Source: Piliocolobus tephrosceles (Eukaryota > Chordata > Mammalia > Primates > Cercopithecidae). From it: a stretch of 64,000 nt of DNA. The notes below the pieces were generated by a model. It made no database searches. It was not told where the DNA came from and saw only the letters and a list, made by a program, of their open reading frames with translations. The position numbers and the translations under genes were made by a program. Position 1 is the first letter of the stretch, and the number at the start of each line of letters is the position of its first letter. Positions 44,238 to 54,897 of the stretch are shown piece by piece. Location of the stretch: contig NC_045436.1 of assembly GCF_002776525.5 (NCBI RefSeq), positions 160,045,990 through 160,109,989 of the forward strand, given 5' to 3'.

Positions 44238-45900
44238 ATATTATTATTCCAACAATTACACTGTTACCAATGACATGATTCTCTAAAAATTCTATAATCT
44301 GAATCAACATGGTTATCCACAGTCTACTCATCAGTCTCATCAGCCTACTATTTTTTAACCAGTTCAACAATAACTCATCCAACTTCTCATTAATCTTCTC
44401 TTCTGTTCCGCTGACATCACCCCTTCTAATCTTAACAGCCTGACTACTACCTCTTACAATTCTAGCAAGCCAATATCACCTGTCCAATGAATCACCCCCA
44501 CGAAAAATATTCTATATTTCTATATTGATTTCCCTACAGACTTTTTTAATCATAGCATTCACCGCCACAGAACTAATTATATTTTATACCCTCTTTGAAG
44601 CCACGCTAGCTCCTACCCTAATCATCATCACCCGCTGAGGCAACCACCCAGAATGCCTCAATGCAAGCTCATACTTTTTATTTTACACATTATTAGTAGG
44701 ATCCCTTCCACTACTTGTAACACTCGTTTATACTCAAAAGATATCAGGGTCACTAAATATGCTAGTAATAATACCTTTTTTTTTAAGGGATGGCGTTTTG
44801 CTCTTGTTGCCCAGGCTGGAGTGCAATGGCGTGATCTCGGCTGACCGCAACCTACGCCTCCCGGGTTCAAGCGATTCTTCTGCCTCAGCCTCCCAAGTAG
44901 CCGGGATTACAGGCATGTGCCACTACGCCAGGCTAATTTTGAATTTTTAGTAGAGACAGGGTTTATCCATGTTGGTCAGGCTGGTCTCAAACTCCTGATG
45001 TCAGGTGATCTGCCCGTCTCGGTCTCCCAAAGTTCTGGGATTACAGGTGTGAGCCACCGCGCCCGGCCTAGTAATAATACTTACTACCCAAGAGTTATTA
45101 ACCTCCTGATCCAATAATCTTATATGACTAGCATGTATCATGACTTTTATAGTAAAAATACCTCTATATGGACTTCACCTGTGACTTCTCCAAGCTCACA
45201 TGGAAGCTCAATAGTTTTTGCAGCAGTACTCCTAAATCTAGGTGATTACGGTATGATACAGCTTACTCTTATCCTCAACCCACTAACAGAATATATAGCC
45301 TATCCGTTCCTCATCTTGTCCCTATGAGGAACAGCTCTATTTGTCTATGACAAACCGATCTAAAATCATGTTGGAGAAACCAACATGTGCCTACTCCTCC
45401 ATAAGCCACATAGCACTTGTTATTATGGCTATCCTCATCCAGACCCCTTAAAGCTTTACAGGTGCAATCACCCTTATAATTGCTCACGCACTCACTTCAT
45501 TCTTACTATTGTGCCTAGCAAATTCAAACTATGAGCGAGTCCATAGACTAACCATATTACTTACCCAAGGCCTTCAGGCAGTGCTCCCACTAATAGCCTC
45601 TTCTAGCAAATCTTACTAACCTTGCCTTACCCCCTGCCATTAATCTAGCAGGAGAACTCTTTGTGACTATGGCCTCATTGTCCACATCAAATGTCACTAT
45701 TATGCTGATAGGACTTAATATACTAATTACAGCCCTTTACTCCCTGTATATGCTAATCATGACACAAAGAGGGACACTTGCATATTATATTAACAGTATT
45801 AAACCTTCCTTTACATGAGAAAATGCATTAATACTTATACATCTTGTGCCTGTCTTCCTATTATCCTTAAACCCTAAAAATACGATGGGCTTTGCATGCT
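44231..45900 (+). pseudogene. MT-ND4: ND4 pseudogene interrupted by an Alu (NUMT)
   Basis: Begins ATGCTAA, overlapping ND4L by 7 bp as in real mtDNA. Landmarks: 'ctactattttttaaccagtt', 'tagctcctaccctaatcatc', then after the Alu 'caagagttattaacctcctg', 'aactatgagcgagtccatag' and 'acatgagaaaatgcattaat'. There are several small deletions (near 45205 and 45600). The Alu at 44775-45067 splits it. Confidence 0.93.
44775..45067 (-). repeat. Alu inserted into the NUMT
   Basis: Full-length minus-strand AluS-like copy. A perfect 13-bp duplication of ND4 sequence, CTAGTAATAATAC, flanks it at 44762-44774 and 45068-45080. It shows the NUMT was already nuclear when this Alu jumped. Confidence 0.97.
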
Positions 45901-45966
45901 GTAGCTATAGTTTAACCAAAACATTAGATTGTGGATCTTAACAATATAAGCCTGCAACTTCTTACC
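45901..45966 (+). pseudogene. MT-TH: Mitochondrial tRNA-His copy (NUMT)
   Basis: 'Gtagctatagtttaaccaaa' to 'cttcttacc', with 'agattgtggatctt' anticodon arm (GTG). Confidence 0.9.
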
Positions 45967-46029
45967 TATCAAGAAAGCATGCAGGAACTGCCAACTCATG
46001 CCCCCATGCCTGATAACATGGTTTTCTCA
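45967..46029 (+). pseudogene. MT-TS2: Mitochondrial tRNA-Ser(AGY) copy (NUMT)
   Basis: D-armless serine tRNA sequence 'aagaaagcatgcaggaactg', 'aactcatgcccccatgcctg', 'aacatggttttctca'. A few bases longer than the usual copy at the 5' side. Confidence 0.88.
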
Positions 46030-46066
46030 ACTTTTAAAGGATTAGAGTCATCTGTTGGTCTTAGGA
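46030..46066 (+). pseudogene. MT-TL2: Mitochondrial tRNA-Leu(CUN), 5' half (NUMT end)
   Basis: 'Acttttaaaggattagagtc' to 'ttggtcttagga', then homology stops. This marks the 3' junction of the mitochondrial insert. Confidence 0.88.
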
Positions 46067-46099
46067 ACTTATCACTTACCATGTACAAGGATCATGCAT

Positions 46100-46290
46100 T
46101 CATAAGACTGTTTAACCTTTATCTTAGTTAATCTTCTAGCTATTATAATTATCCCCGTCTTGCAGCTGAGGAAAATGAGGCTTAAAGAGGTTACGTGACT
46201 TGCCCAGGGTCACAGTGCTTACAAATTGTACAACTGAAAGTAAACCCTGGCCAAAATATCTTTGCTCCTTAGCATTCTATGCTAAATTCC
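46100..46290 (-). repeat. MIR
   Basis: Minus-strand MIR: 'cagctgaggaaaatgaggct', 'aagaggttacgtgacttgcc', 'cagggtcacagtgcttacaa'. It sits 35 bp after the NUMT end. Confidence 0.9.
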
Positions 46291-46310
46291 TCCTCTGTTC
46301 ATTTTATTTT

Positions 46311-46604
46311 TTTGTATTTTTTTGAGACAGAGTCTCTCTCTGTCGCCCAGACTGGAATGCAGTGGCCCGATCTCAGCTCACTGCAACCTTTGCTTCACGG
46401 GTTCAAGTGATTCTCAGGCCTCAGCCTCCAGAGTAGCTGGGACTACAGGCATCCTCCACAATGCTCGGCTAAGTTCTGTATTTTTAGTAGAAACAGGGTT
46501 TCACAATATTGGCCAGGCTGGTCTTGAACTCCTGACCTTGTGATCCGCCCGCCTTGGCCTCCCAAAGTTCTGGGATTACAGGCGTGAGCCACGGCGCCTG
46601 GCCT
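46311..46604 (-). repeat. Alu
   Basis: Minus-strand Alu; 'cattttatttttt' before and 'cattttatttttaa' after form the target repeat. Confidence 0.94.
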
Positions 46605-46652
46605 CATTTTATTTTTAAAGAACTATTTCAAACATCAAAAAGTATAGAAAAA

Positions 46653-46957
46653 GGCCAGATGCGGTGGCTCACGCCTGTAATCCCAGCACTTTAGGGGGCC
46701 AATGCAGGTGGATCACCTGAGGTTAGGAGTTTGAGACCAGCCTGGCCAACATGGTGAAACCCCGTCTGTACTAAAAATACGAAAAAAGTTAGCCAGGCCT
46801 GCTGGTGCATGTCTGTAATCCCAGCTACTCAGAGGCTGAGGCAGGAGAATCGCTTGAACCTGGGAGGCAGAGGTTGCAGTGAGCCAAGGTCGCTCCACTG
46901 CACTCCAGCTTGGGCGATAGAGTGAGACTCTGTCTCAAAACAAACAAACAAATAAAA
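46653..46957 (+). repeat. Alu
   Basis: + strand Alu 'ggccagatgcggtggctcac' with (CAAA)n tail. It opposes the Alu at 46311 at a distance of 48 bp, giving an inverted pair. Confidence 0.93.
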
Positions 46958-47012
46958 ATGCTAGTGTACCCACCAACCAGCTGTTACCTGTTCCTTTTTT
47001 CCTTTCAATCAG

Positions 47013-47043
<31 letters not shown>

Positions 47044-47334
47044 TGAGACAGGGTTTTTGCTCTTGTTGCCCAGGCTGGAATGGAGTACAGTGGCATGATC
47101 TTGGCTCACTGCAACCTCCTCCTCCTGGGTTCAAGCGATTCTCCTGTCTCAGCCTCCTAAGTAGCTGGGATTACAGGTGCATGCCAGCATGCCCAGCTAA
47201 TTTTTTGTATTTTTAGTAGAGACAGGGTTTCATCATGTTGGCCAGGCTGGTCTCAAACTCCTGACCTCAGGTGATCCACTCGCCTCAGCCTCCCAAAGTG
47301 CGGGGATTACAGGCATGAGCCACTGTACCTCACC
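47013..47334 (-). repeat. Alu
   Basis: Minus-strand Alu with T26 tail. Small duplication in the left arm ('ggctggaatggagtacagtgg'). Confidence 0.92.
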
Positions 47335-47570
47335 CAATCATTGGTTTTTATAAAACAAAATATTATAGCCACAAAAAAATATCCCATAACCATTCTTCCG
47401 TACTCCTGTTGTGGTAGAAAAAAAACTAGTTCTTGTCACACAACCAGGAAAAGCTTCACCCTCCCTCCATGCCCAGAGGTAACTATGACTTGAATGTAGT
47501 GTTGTTGTTGTTTTATTTTTAATTTTTGTGGCTACATAGTAGGTGTATATATTTATGGGTTACATGAGTT

Positions 47571-47876
47571 TTGTTTTTGGTTTTGTTTGCTTCTCAAGAC
47601 AGGGTCTCACTCTGTCATCCAGGTTGGAGAACAGTGGCGTGATCTCGGCTTACTGCAACCTCTGACTCCTGGGTTCAAGCAATCCCCTCCCTTCAGCCTC
47701 CCAAGTAGCTGTGACTACAGGCAGCACTACCACGCCCGGCTAATTTTTCTATTGTTAATTGTGACAGGGTTTCCTCATGTTGGCCAGGCTGGTCTCGAAC
47801 TCCTGGGCTCAAGCGATCCACCTGCCTTGGCCTCCAAAGGTGCTGGGATTACAGGCATGAGCCACTACACCTGGTC
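47571..47876 (-). repeat. Alu (J/S-like)
   Basis: Minus-strand Alu; tail 'tttttggttttgtttg', head 'ctacacctggtc'. Confidence 0.91.
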
Positions 47877-47879
47877 TTT

Positions 47880-49837
47880 TCTTGAATTTAATGTTTCTAA
47901 TTCCAGCGTACTTGTTATACTCTTACTACATACGTAGATTAGCACAAACATTACATAGAATTATTTGAATGTTTTAAAATTTTATTTAAGTAATATTCTT
48001 CAAACCGTTTGCTTTTCACTCCACCTTACGTGTTTATACTTTATTCTTGTTGATACATACAGGAATCTTGGTATATGATATTCCATTTTGTAATGATAGC
48101 ATTATTCATTTTCTTGTTGATTTTTGTTAACACAAATAATACATCAATGGATATTTTGTATGTATCTTTTTATGCAGATGTTCTAGAAGTTTTCTAGATT
48201 ATGTACCCAAAAGTGCAACTACAGTGTCAAAGGGCATGCATATTTTCTTTATTGCCATGGAGTTCTCCAATGTGATAATACCAATTTACATTCCTGCCGG
48301 CAAGCTATGAGTGTTCTCTATATTCTGTGACCTCACCAATACTTGAATGTGTCAGAATTTAAAACATTTTCCAATCAACTGTAGTAAAATGATAGCTCAT
48401 TTTAATATATAGTTTCCTGATCACTATATCAAGCCTTTCTTATTATGTCAATTAGCCATTTATGTGTCTTATTCTGTGAGTGTTTTTATTATATTTTCTG
48501 TTCATTTTCATATTGGATTTTTTTTTCCTTATTGATTTGGAACTCTGGATACAAATCTTTTCTCAGTTACATGTACTGAAAATATATTGTCCCACTGTCT
48601 TTTAACCTCTTATGATACCTTTTATCATATCAAAAATTTTAACTTCAATGTAGCAAATGTGCCAATTTTAATATATTGCTCTTTCTTTTGAAAGATAATG
48701 CATACAGCGCATAGCTTAAAATTCAAGAGGTACAAAAGAGCATATAGTAAAAAGCCTATTCTCTGGCTCTTCAAATCACCCAATTCCCTTTAGTATCCTT
48801 CCAGAATTATGCACATAAAAGCAAAATATAATAAATATTTTCACTTTTTTAATCCAAGTATTAGTGTACACTGTTATACATCTTGGGTTTTTTTCTTCCT
48901 TTACTATATAACCTGGAGATTATTCCACACCAGCAATATATTTAAAAGAGTTTCTTTATTGTTTTATAGTGCTATACTATTTCATAATATGAATGTACTA
49001 TAATTTATATTTAACCAGATTAATATTTAGTGGCTTCTTCCCTATATTTTGTTGTCACAACAATGGTGTACTGAGTAACCTTGTTCTTTCATCATGGCAC
49101 ACGCGTGTGTAGATGTCTAGGGAAAGCATTCTTAGATACGGAAATGGACAAAGAGTAGGTACAACTGTAATTTTGATAGATATTGTCAAATTTCCTCCAC
49201 AGGGGTTGTAAAAATTTGCTCCCCACAACATTGTAAAAGGGTCATTTCCTTTACCATGGACAGTAACATAAGCCAGACTTCTGGATTTTTACCAACCTGA
49301 TAGTTGAAAAATGAGATCTCAATATAGTTTTTATGTGTATTTCTTTCTCTTTTAAAAAAATAATTAATTTTTAATTATTGAGAGGGTGTCTTGCTATGTT
49401 GCCCAGGCTGGTCTCCAACTCCTGGGCCCAAGTGATGGTCCTGCCTCGATGTGCTGGGATTACAGGTGTGAGCCACCACGCCTGACCATTGATTTGTATT
49501 TCTATTACTGTTAATGAAGTTGAACTTAGGGTGCAAAAATTTAGTATTTTTAGACTTTTCAGACCACTTATGTATACTTTTCTGTGATCTATCTCTTTAT
49601 ATCAAATTATTGCTACTTTATGGATTTGAATAAGTTCTTTCTTGTTGAAATTAGCTCTTTATCTGTGATATAAACTGTAGTAGTTTTTCCCATGCATATG
49701 GTTCAACTTATTTGTTGTTGCTGTTGTTGTTTTTTATGATTTGAGCTTTCTCTGCTTTTGTTAGGTTTTTTCCTGATCTGATGTCATCAAAATATTATGC
49801 TACATTTCAAAAAAGTTTGTAATATTTTGCATTTTTG
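47880..49837 (-). mobile_element. Old L1M sequence, complement strand
   Basis: AT-rich antisense L1: 'ccaatttacattcctgccgg' (48290), 'cttattatgtcaattagcca' (48438), 'ccacaacattgtaaaagggt' (49226), 'tagctctttatctgtgatat' (49653). It looks like two adjacent old elements rather than one, each with L1/HAL1 wording. A FLAM interrupts it at 49362. Confidence 0.7.
49362..49488 (-). repeat. Free left Alu monomer (FLAM-like)
   Basis: Single minus-strand monomer: 'gagagggtgtcttgctatgt' to 'ccaccacgcctgacc'. Confidence 0.85.
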
Positions 49838-50137
49838 GCAGGGAGCGGTGGCTCACACCTGTAATCTCTTCACTTTGGGAGGCTGAGGCAGGCAGATCAC
49901 TTAAGGCCAGGAGTTCAAGATCAGCCTGGACAAAATGGAGAAACTCTGTCTCTACTAAAAAATACAAACATTAGCTGGACATGGTGGTGCATGCCTGTAG
50001 TCCCAGCTACTCAGGAGGCTGACGCAGAGAATTACTTGAACCCAGAAGACGGAGGTTGCAGTGAGCCAGACTTGCACCACTGCACTCCAGCCTGGGTGAC
50101 AGAGTGAGACTCTGTCTCACAAAGAAAAAAAAAAAAG
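49838..50137 (+). repeat. Alu
   Basis: + strand Alu starting 'ggcagggagcggtggctcac'; 'tattttgcatttttgg' before and 'aagcaattttg' after are not an obvious target repeat. Confidence 0.9.
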
Positions 50138-50750
50138 CAATTTTGTTTTATTGTCCATATACATAAGTAGTTATACCATTTATTGAATAATCCTTTTCAT
50201 TGCAACAGACTGGTAATGGCACTTTTGGAGATGATGAAATTTCTATGTGTATGAGGCTCTATTTCTGAGTTCCCTGTTTTAGCCCTGTGGTCTCTTCCAG
50301 TGCTTAGTAACCTTTGTACATCATGTTCACATAAAAAATTATCATCTTTGCAAGGTACTTTGGAGTACATGGAAAAGGCTGATGGTCCCATGGGGCTTCA
50401 GCTACTCCAGACCCCCTCACTTTATGACACCGAGTCTTCTCAACTATGAGCATGAACTCAACCTCATAAAGATTTCAAGTGCCCCCAAAATTCATCTGTA
50501 AATTCACCTGATCTTAACATTTTTTTGGAAGAGCAAAGGAACAAAAAGTACTTAAGACAACTTTGGAGAAGCACAAAAAGGAGTGACTTGCCTTATTAGA
50601 CAAATTATTTAAACTGCATCATCATTGGCGGTGCGGGTGGGGGAAAAATAAATAGATAAATGGAATCATCATCTTCTTTTAAGGCTTTTAATGAAGTTTT
50701 ATAATTTTTATCCTAAAGGTTTAACAAACATTTTCTTAAATCTACTCTTT
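50138..50750. other. Intergenic, nothing firm recognised
   Basis: About 600 bp. The first 60 bp may continue the antisense L1; the rest is unassigned. Confidence 0.4.
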
Positions 50751-51046
50751 GGCCGGGCACATTGTCTCACGCCTATAATCCTAGCACTTTGGGAGGCCGA
50801 GGCGGGCAGATTGCCTGAGCTCAGGAGTCGGAGACCAGCCTGGGCAACATGGTGAAACCCCATTTCTACTAAAATACAAGACATTTGCCAGGCATGGTGG
50901 TGGGTGCTTGTAGTTCCAGCTACTCGGGAGGCTGAGGCAGGAGAATTGTTGAACTCAGGAGGCAGAAGTTGCAGTGAGCCGAGATCAAGCCACTGCACTC
51001 CAGCCTGGGTGAGAGAGCGAGACTCCATCTCCAAAAAAAAAAAAAA
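50751..51046 (+). repeat. Alu
   Basis: + strand Alu 'ggccgggcacattgtctcac' with A14 tail. Confidence 0.92.
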
Positions 51047-51129
51047 GAAAACTATTATTTGATATATTGCTGTTTTGTGGATATTGTAAACTGTTCTTCC
51101 CCCCTCCCCCTTGCTTAAAGAGTAAGGAG

Positions 51130-51195
51130 AACATAATGATGAAGATGATAAAATCATCATCATCATCATCATTCGTCATCATGATCATCATCATG
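51130..51195. repeat. ATG/CAT trinucleotide run, imperfect palindrome
   Basis: 'Ataatgatgaagatgat' followed by 'aaaatcatcatcatcat' and 'catcatgatcatcatcatgg'. GAT/ATG units on the left pair with ATC/CAT units on the right. Confidence 0.88.
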
Positions 51196-51282
51196 GCAAA
51201 TAGCTACCACTTATAGAGCCAAGGACTATTCTAAGGACTTCACATATTTTAACTAATTTATCTCTATAAAAACTCTCCTAAG
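51196..51282 (-). repeat. MIR fragment
   Basis: 'Agctaccacttatagagcca', 'ctaaggacttcacatatttt' and 'actaatttatctctataaaa' follow the minus-strand MIR end. An Alu cuts it. Confidence 0.7.
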
Positions 51283-51283
51283 T

Positions 51284-51573
51284 TGCCTGGTTCAGTGGCT
51301 CATACCTGTAATCCCATCACTTTGGGAGGCCAAGGCAGGCCTATCACTTGAGGTCAGGAGTTAGAGACCAGCCTGGCCAGTTTTGCAAAACCCTGTCACT
51401 ACTAAAAATACAAAAATTAGCCAGGCATGATGACATGCTCCCAGCTACTCAGGAAGCTGAGACACAAGAATTGCTTGAACTCAGGAGGCAGAGGTTGCAG
51501 TGAGCTGAGATCACACCACTGCAGTCCAGACCAGGTGACAGAATGAGACTGTCTCAAAAAAAAAAAAAAAAAA
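51284..51573 (+). repeat. Alu
   Basis: + strand Alu 'ttgcctggttcagtggctca' with small deletions and A20 tail. Confidence 0.9.
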
Positions 51574-51985
51574 TGTAAGCAGAAGAAGAAAATTACCTAA
51601 ATGATAGAAATCTTACAGCTCCCCTGTACAAAGAGTAGCCTTGTGTGCAGGTATGTTGAATGTACTGAGCTCCAACTATGGGATTTGAATGTTACCACAT
51701 GGTTTGCAACATTCATTCTATCGACTGCATTTTATAAATTAAATCAGTTTGAAAGTGCCACTCAACTTACATTTGATAAAACTATAAACACAGAACAGCT
51801 CCCCCACTTACACGTAAGGCTGTGACTCTAGAAATTTTCCTCTTCCCTGTCCTTTGTTTGAAATGCTGATCAACTTATCCTGGCCTCCCTGCTTGTTTCC
51901 AGACCAGGGTTTGGAGTGGCTGACTTTTCTTTACCTGCCTCCATGCATATTCCACAGAGATCAAAATCATGTAAGGATCTTTCTC
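51574..51985. other. Intergenic, nothing recognised
   Basis: About 410 bp of unique-looking DNA. The 74-codon + ORF at 51601-51825 has no known domain. Confidence 0.4.
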
Positions 51986-52100
51986 CACAAGTAGGGAAAG
52001 AATAGACTCTTCCACAATTGGTTCTGGGACAACTGAATTTCCATGTGCAAAAGTATTACGTTCAACCCCTTCCTCACATCACATACAAAAATTATCTCAG

Positions 52101-52408
52101 GGCCGGGTGCGGTGGCTCATGCCTATAATCCTAGCACTTTGGGAGGCCGAGGTGAGAGGATCACTTGAGGTCAGGAGTTTGAGACCAGCCTGGCCAATAT
52201 GGTGAAACCCCATCCTTACTAAAAATACAAAAATTAGCTGGGCTTGATACGTGCCTGTAGTCCTAGCTACTCTACTCGGGAGGCTGAGGCAACAGAATCT
52301 CTTGAACCCGGGAGGCAGAGGTTGCAGTAAGCCAAGATCATGCCACTGCATTCCAGCCTGGGTGACAGAGCAAGATTCTGTCTCAAAAAAAAAAAAAAAA
52401 AAAAAAAA
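52101..52408 (+). repeat. Alu nested in L1M
   Basis: + strand Alu with A25 tail and target repeat AAATTATCTCAG (52089-52100 and from about 52407). It contains 'ctactctactcggg', a small duplication. Confidence 0.94.
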
Positions 52409-52507
52409 ATTATCTCAGAATGGATCAACAACCTAAGTATAACAGCCATAGTACTGTTGGCAGAAAATTGGAGTAAATCTTCATGACCTTGGATTTGGCA
52501 ATGGTTT

Positions 52508-52663
52508 CATTTTGTTTTGTTTTTGGAGACAGTGTCTCGCTCTGTTGCCCAGCCTGGAGTACCATGTGTGATCATGGCTCACTGCAGCTGGGCTTAAGCC
52601 ATCCTCCTGCCTCAGCCTCCTGGTTAACCGGGAGTATAAGTGTGTGCCACCACGAACCCGGCT
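52508..52663 (-). repeat. Partial Alu nested in L1M
   Basis: Minus-strand right-arm Alu: 'ggagacagtgtctcgctctg' to 'gccaccacgaacccggctgg', missing the other monomer. Confidence 0.85.
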
Positions 52664-52771
52664 GGCAAAGGATTTTTAGATGTGACACCAAAGCATGAGC
52701 CACAAACGACAAAATTGATCAACTGGACTTCATGGAAATTAAACACTTTTGTGTATCAAATGAGATTATCA

Positions 52772-52815
52772 GCTGAGCATGGTGGTTCACACCTGTAATC
52801 CCAGTATTACTGGAA
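52772..52815 (+). repeat. Alu head fragment
   Basis: Only 'gctgagcatggtggttcaca' through 'taatcccagtatta' remains before a switch into LTR-like DNA. Confidence 0.75.
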
Positions 52816-52909
52816 GGCAGCCCTTCATCGTGAGATGTCCAGGTTGAACAAATAATTGAACAAAGTGCATAAACAAAGTAACAAAGGAATGAAACAGTGA
52901 AAGCAGGGA

Positions 52910-53204
52910 TTGATTTATTGATTTTGAGACAGAGTCTCATTCTGTCACTCAGGCTGCAGTACAGTGGCATGATCTCAGCTCACTGCAACCTCTGTCTCCC
53001 GGGTTCAAGTGGTTCTCCTGCCTCAGCCTCCTGAGTCCTGGGATTACAGGCATGTACCACTAGGCCCAGCTAATTTTTATATTTTTAGTAGAGATGGGGT
53101 TTCACCATGTTGGTCAGGCTGGTCTTGAACTCCTGACCTCAAGTGATCCATCTGCCACGGCCTCCCAAAGTGTTTGGATTACAGGTGTGAGCCACTGCAC
53201 CCAG
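52910..53204 (-). repeat. Alu nested in the LTR
   Basis: Minus-strand Alu flanked by 'aaagcagggatt' at about 52899 and 53207. Confidence 0.93.
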
Positions 53205-53240
53205 CAAAAGCAGGGATTTATTAAAGCAAGAAAGCACTCT

Positions 53241-53534
53241 GGCTGGGAGCAGTGACTTAGGCCTGTAATCCCAGCACTTTGGGAGGCTGAGGGGGGCAGA
53301 TCATGAGGTCAGGAGCTCCAGACCAGCCTGGCCAACATGGTGAAACCCCATCTCTACTAAAGATACAAAAAATTAGCCAGGTGTGGTGGGGCACACCTGT
53401 AATCCCAGCTACTTGGAAGCTGAGGCAGGAGAATCGCTTGAATCCGGGAGGTGGAGGTTGCAGTGAGCCAAGATTGCACCATTGCACTCCAGCCTGGGCA
53501 ACAGGGCAAGATTCCATCTCAAAAAAAAAAAAAG
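53241..53534 (+). repeat. Alu nested in the LTR
   Basis: + strand Alu with target repeat GAAAGCACTC at 53230-53239 and about 53599-53608, beyond the GAA-rich tail. Confidence 0.93.
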
Positions 53535-53602
53535 AAGAAGAAGAAGAAGAAGAAGAAAGAAGAAAGAAGGAAGAAGAAGGAGAAGGAGAAGAAGAAGAGA
53601 AA
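53535..53602 (+). repeat. (GAA)n / (AAGAAGG)n tract
   Basis: About 68 bp of GAA/AGG purine repeat grown from the Alu tail; it lies inside the target duplication. Confidence 0.92.
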
Positions 53603-53955
53603 GCACTCCATAGGGTGGGAGTGGAATGAAGCAGGCAGCTCAAGGGCCCCGTCTACAAAGTTTTTGGGGGTTTAAGTAGTCCGTTTGAGGTTCCTATCAG
53701 CTACCTCTTATCTGGATGAAAGATTTAGCCCATGGCTAATGAAAGGCTGAGGTGAATTGGCTCATGGCTAACCCGAGACTGGAGCAGATTGATGCCCTGT
53801 GCAGATGAAGGGGTAGTGCTTGCTCGGTACTGGACCACTCCAGGGCACTCTCCCTCTCTATCCTGGGGGACAGGGAAAGTTGTAGGGGAGTAAGTAGCCG
53901 CTGATCCTTTGTTACTTGGGCTTGGGGAGACTGAGTTTTCCTTTTGGTTTAGCTT

Positions 53956-54145
53956 TAGGAAGTTCCTGCCAATTAGCCTTAGGGTTCCTGCTCCCAGACC
54001 CCGGTGTTTCCCCTCTGATTTCACCTTGGGAAATTTTCCTGAATTGGGGTTAGATTCCTGGCCCCCACACCGTGGTGTTTTCCCTTGATTCAGCTGTAGG
54101 AAGTCAGCACAAATTGGCCTCAAGTTCCCTGCCTCCAGCCCCTGT
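53956..54145 (-). repeat. Three imperfect ~70-bp tandem units in the LTR
   Basis: Units start near 53956, 54028 and 54097. Each has an 'aggaagt/ggaaatt' start, 'aattggcct/aattagcct', 'ttcctg-ctcccag/ttcctggcccccac' and (first two) 'ccggtgttt/cgtggtgtttt'. Confidence 0.75.
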
Positions 54146-54164
54146 TCTCCAGCCTCACCAACAC

Positions 54165-54260
54165 TCTAGTAGGCCAAGTTAGGAGGATGGCTTGAACCTA
54201 GGAGTTGAAGAAGAGTCTAGGCAACAAAGCCATACCTCATCACTACACAAAACAGAAATT
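54165..54260 (+). repeat. Alu monomer fragment
   Basis: 'Taggccaagttaggaggatg' to 'ctcatcactacacaaaac': left monomer lacking its head. Confidence 0.75.
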
Positions 54261-54575
54261 GCCAGGTGTGGTGGCTCATGCCTATGATCCCCACACTTTG
54301 GGAGGCCGAAGCGGGTGGATGGCTTGAGCCCAGGAGTTTGAGACTGACCTGGGTAACATGGCAAGATCCTGTCTCTTAAACAATGCCAAAAATTAGCTGG
54401 GGATGGTGGTGCGTGCCTGTGGTCCTAGCTACCTGGGAGTCTGAAGTGGGACAATCACCTGAGTCCTGGAAGTTGAGGCTACAGTGAGCTATGATCCTGT
54501 CGCTGCACTCCAGCCTGAGTGATGGAGTGAGACCTTGCCCAAAAAAGAAATAAAAAATTTTAAATTAAAAACAAA
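54261..54575 (+). repeat. Old Alu (AluJ-like)
   Basis: + strand Alu 'tgccaggtgtggtggctcat' with J-type bases and a diverged A-rich tail. Confidence 0.88.
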
Positions 54576-54579
54576 AAAT

Positions 54580-54897
54580 GGCTGGGCACAGTGGCTCATG
54601 CCTATAATCCCAGGCATTTTGGGAGGCCAGCAATTTGGGAGGCCAAGGCGGTTGGATCCCTTGAGGCCAGGAGTTCAAGATGACCCTGGGCAACATGATG
54701 AAACCTCATCTCTACTACAAATACAAAAACTAGACAAGCATGGTAACCTGGCCTGTAATCCCAGCTACTTGGGAGGCTGAGGCAGGAGAATCACTTGAAC
54801 CTGGGAGGCAGAGGTTGCAGTGAGGTGAGATTGTGCCACTGCATTCCAGCCTGGGAGACAGAGTAAGCCTCTGTCTCAAGAAAAAAAAAAAAAAAAA
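54580..54897 (+). repeat. Alu with internal tandem duplication
   Basis: + strand Alu in which 'ttgggaggcca' is duplicated near 54619-54645 ('cattttgggaggccagcaat' then 'ttgggaggccaagg'). Confidence 0.91.

Larger units (their letters stand above)
42900..46066 (+). other. NUMT: nuclear copy of mitochondrial DNA, COX3 to tRNA-Leu(CUN)
   Basis: The block keeps mitochondrial gene order: COX3 (3' part), tRNA-Gly, ND3, tRNA-Arg, ND4L, ND4, tRNA-His, tRNA-Ser(AGY), start of tRNA-Leu(CUN). Without its Alu it is about 2.86 kb, close to the length of the corresponding mitochondrial interval. Small indels and many substitutions relative to present primate mtDNA, plus an old-looking Alu inside, indicate an ancient transfer. 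Translated under the nuclear code it is full of stops, so it is non-functional. Confidence 0.96.
52816..54160 (-). mobile_element. Probable antisense ERV LTR with two nested Alus
   Basis: From 'ggaaggcagcccttcatcgt', through 'gggatttattaaagcaagaa' and 'tagcccatggctaatgaaag', to 'ccctgcctccagcccctgtt'. GC-rich, with 70-bp internal repeats near the end, and not L1. It looks like a complement-strand ERV1-type LTR, but I cannot name it. Confidence 0.5.

Noticed and set aside
42900..46066. Functional tRNA genes or protein genes in the COX3-ND4 block
   Set aside because: Mitochondrial sequence in a nuclear context, with indels, standard-code stops and an Alu in ND4. The tRNAs lack nuclear promoter context.
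51130..51195. CRISPR-like repeat array
   Set aside because: Simple trinucleotide repeat in a primate genome, with no spacers.
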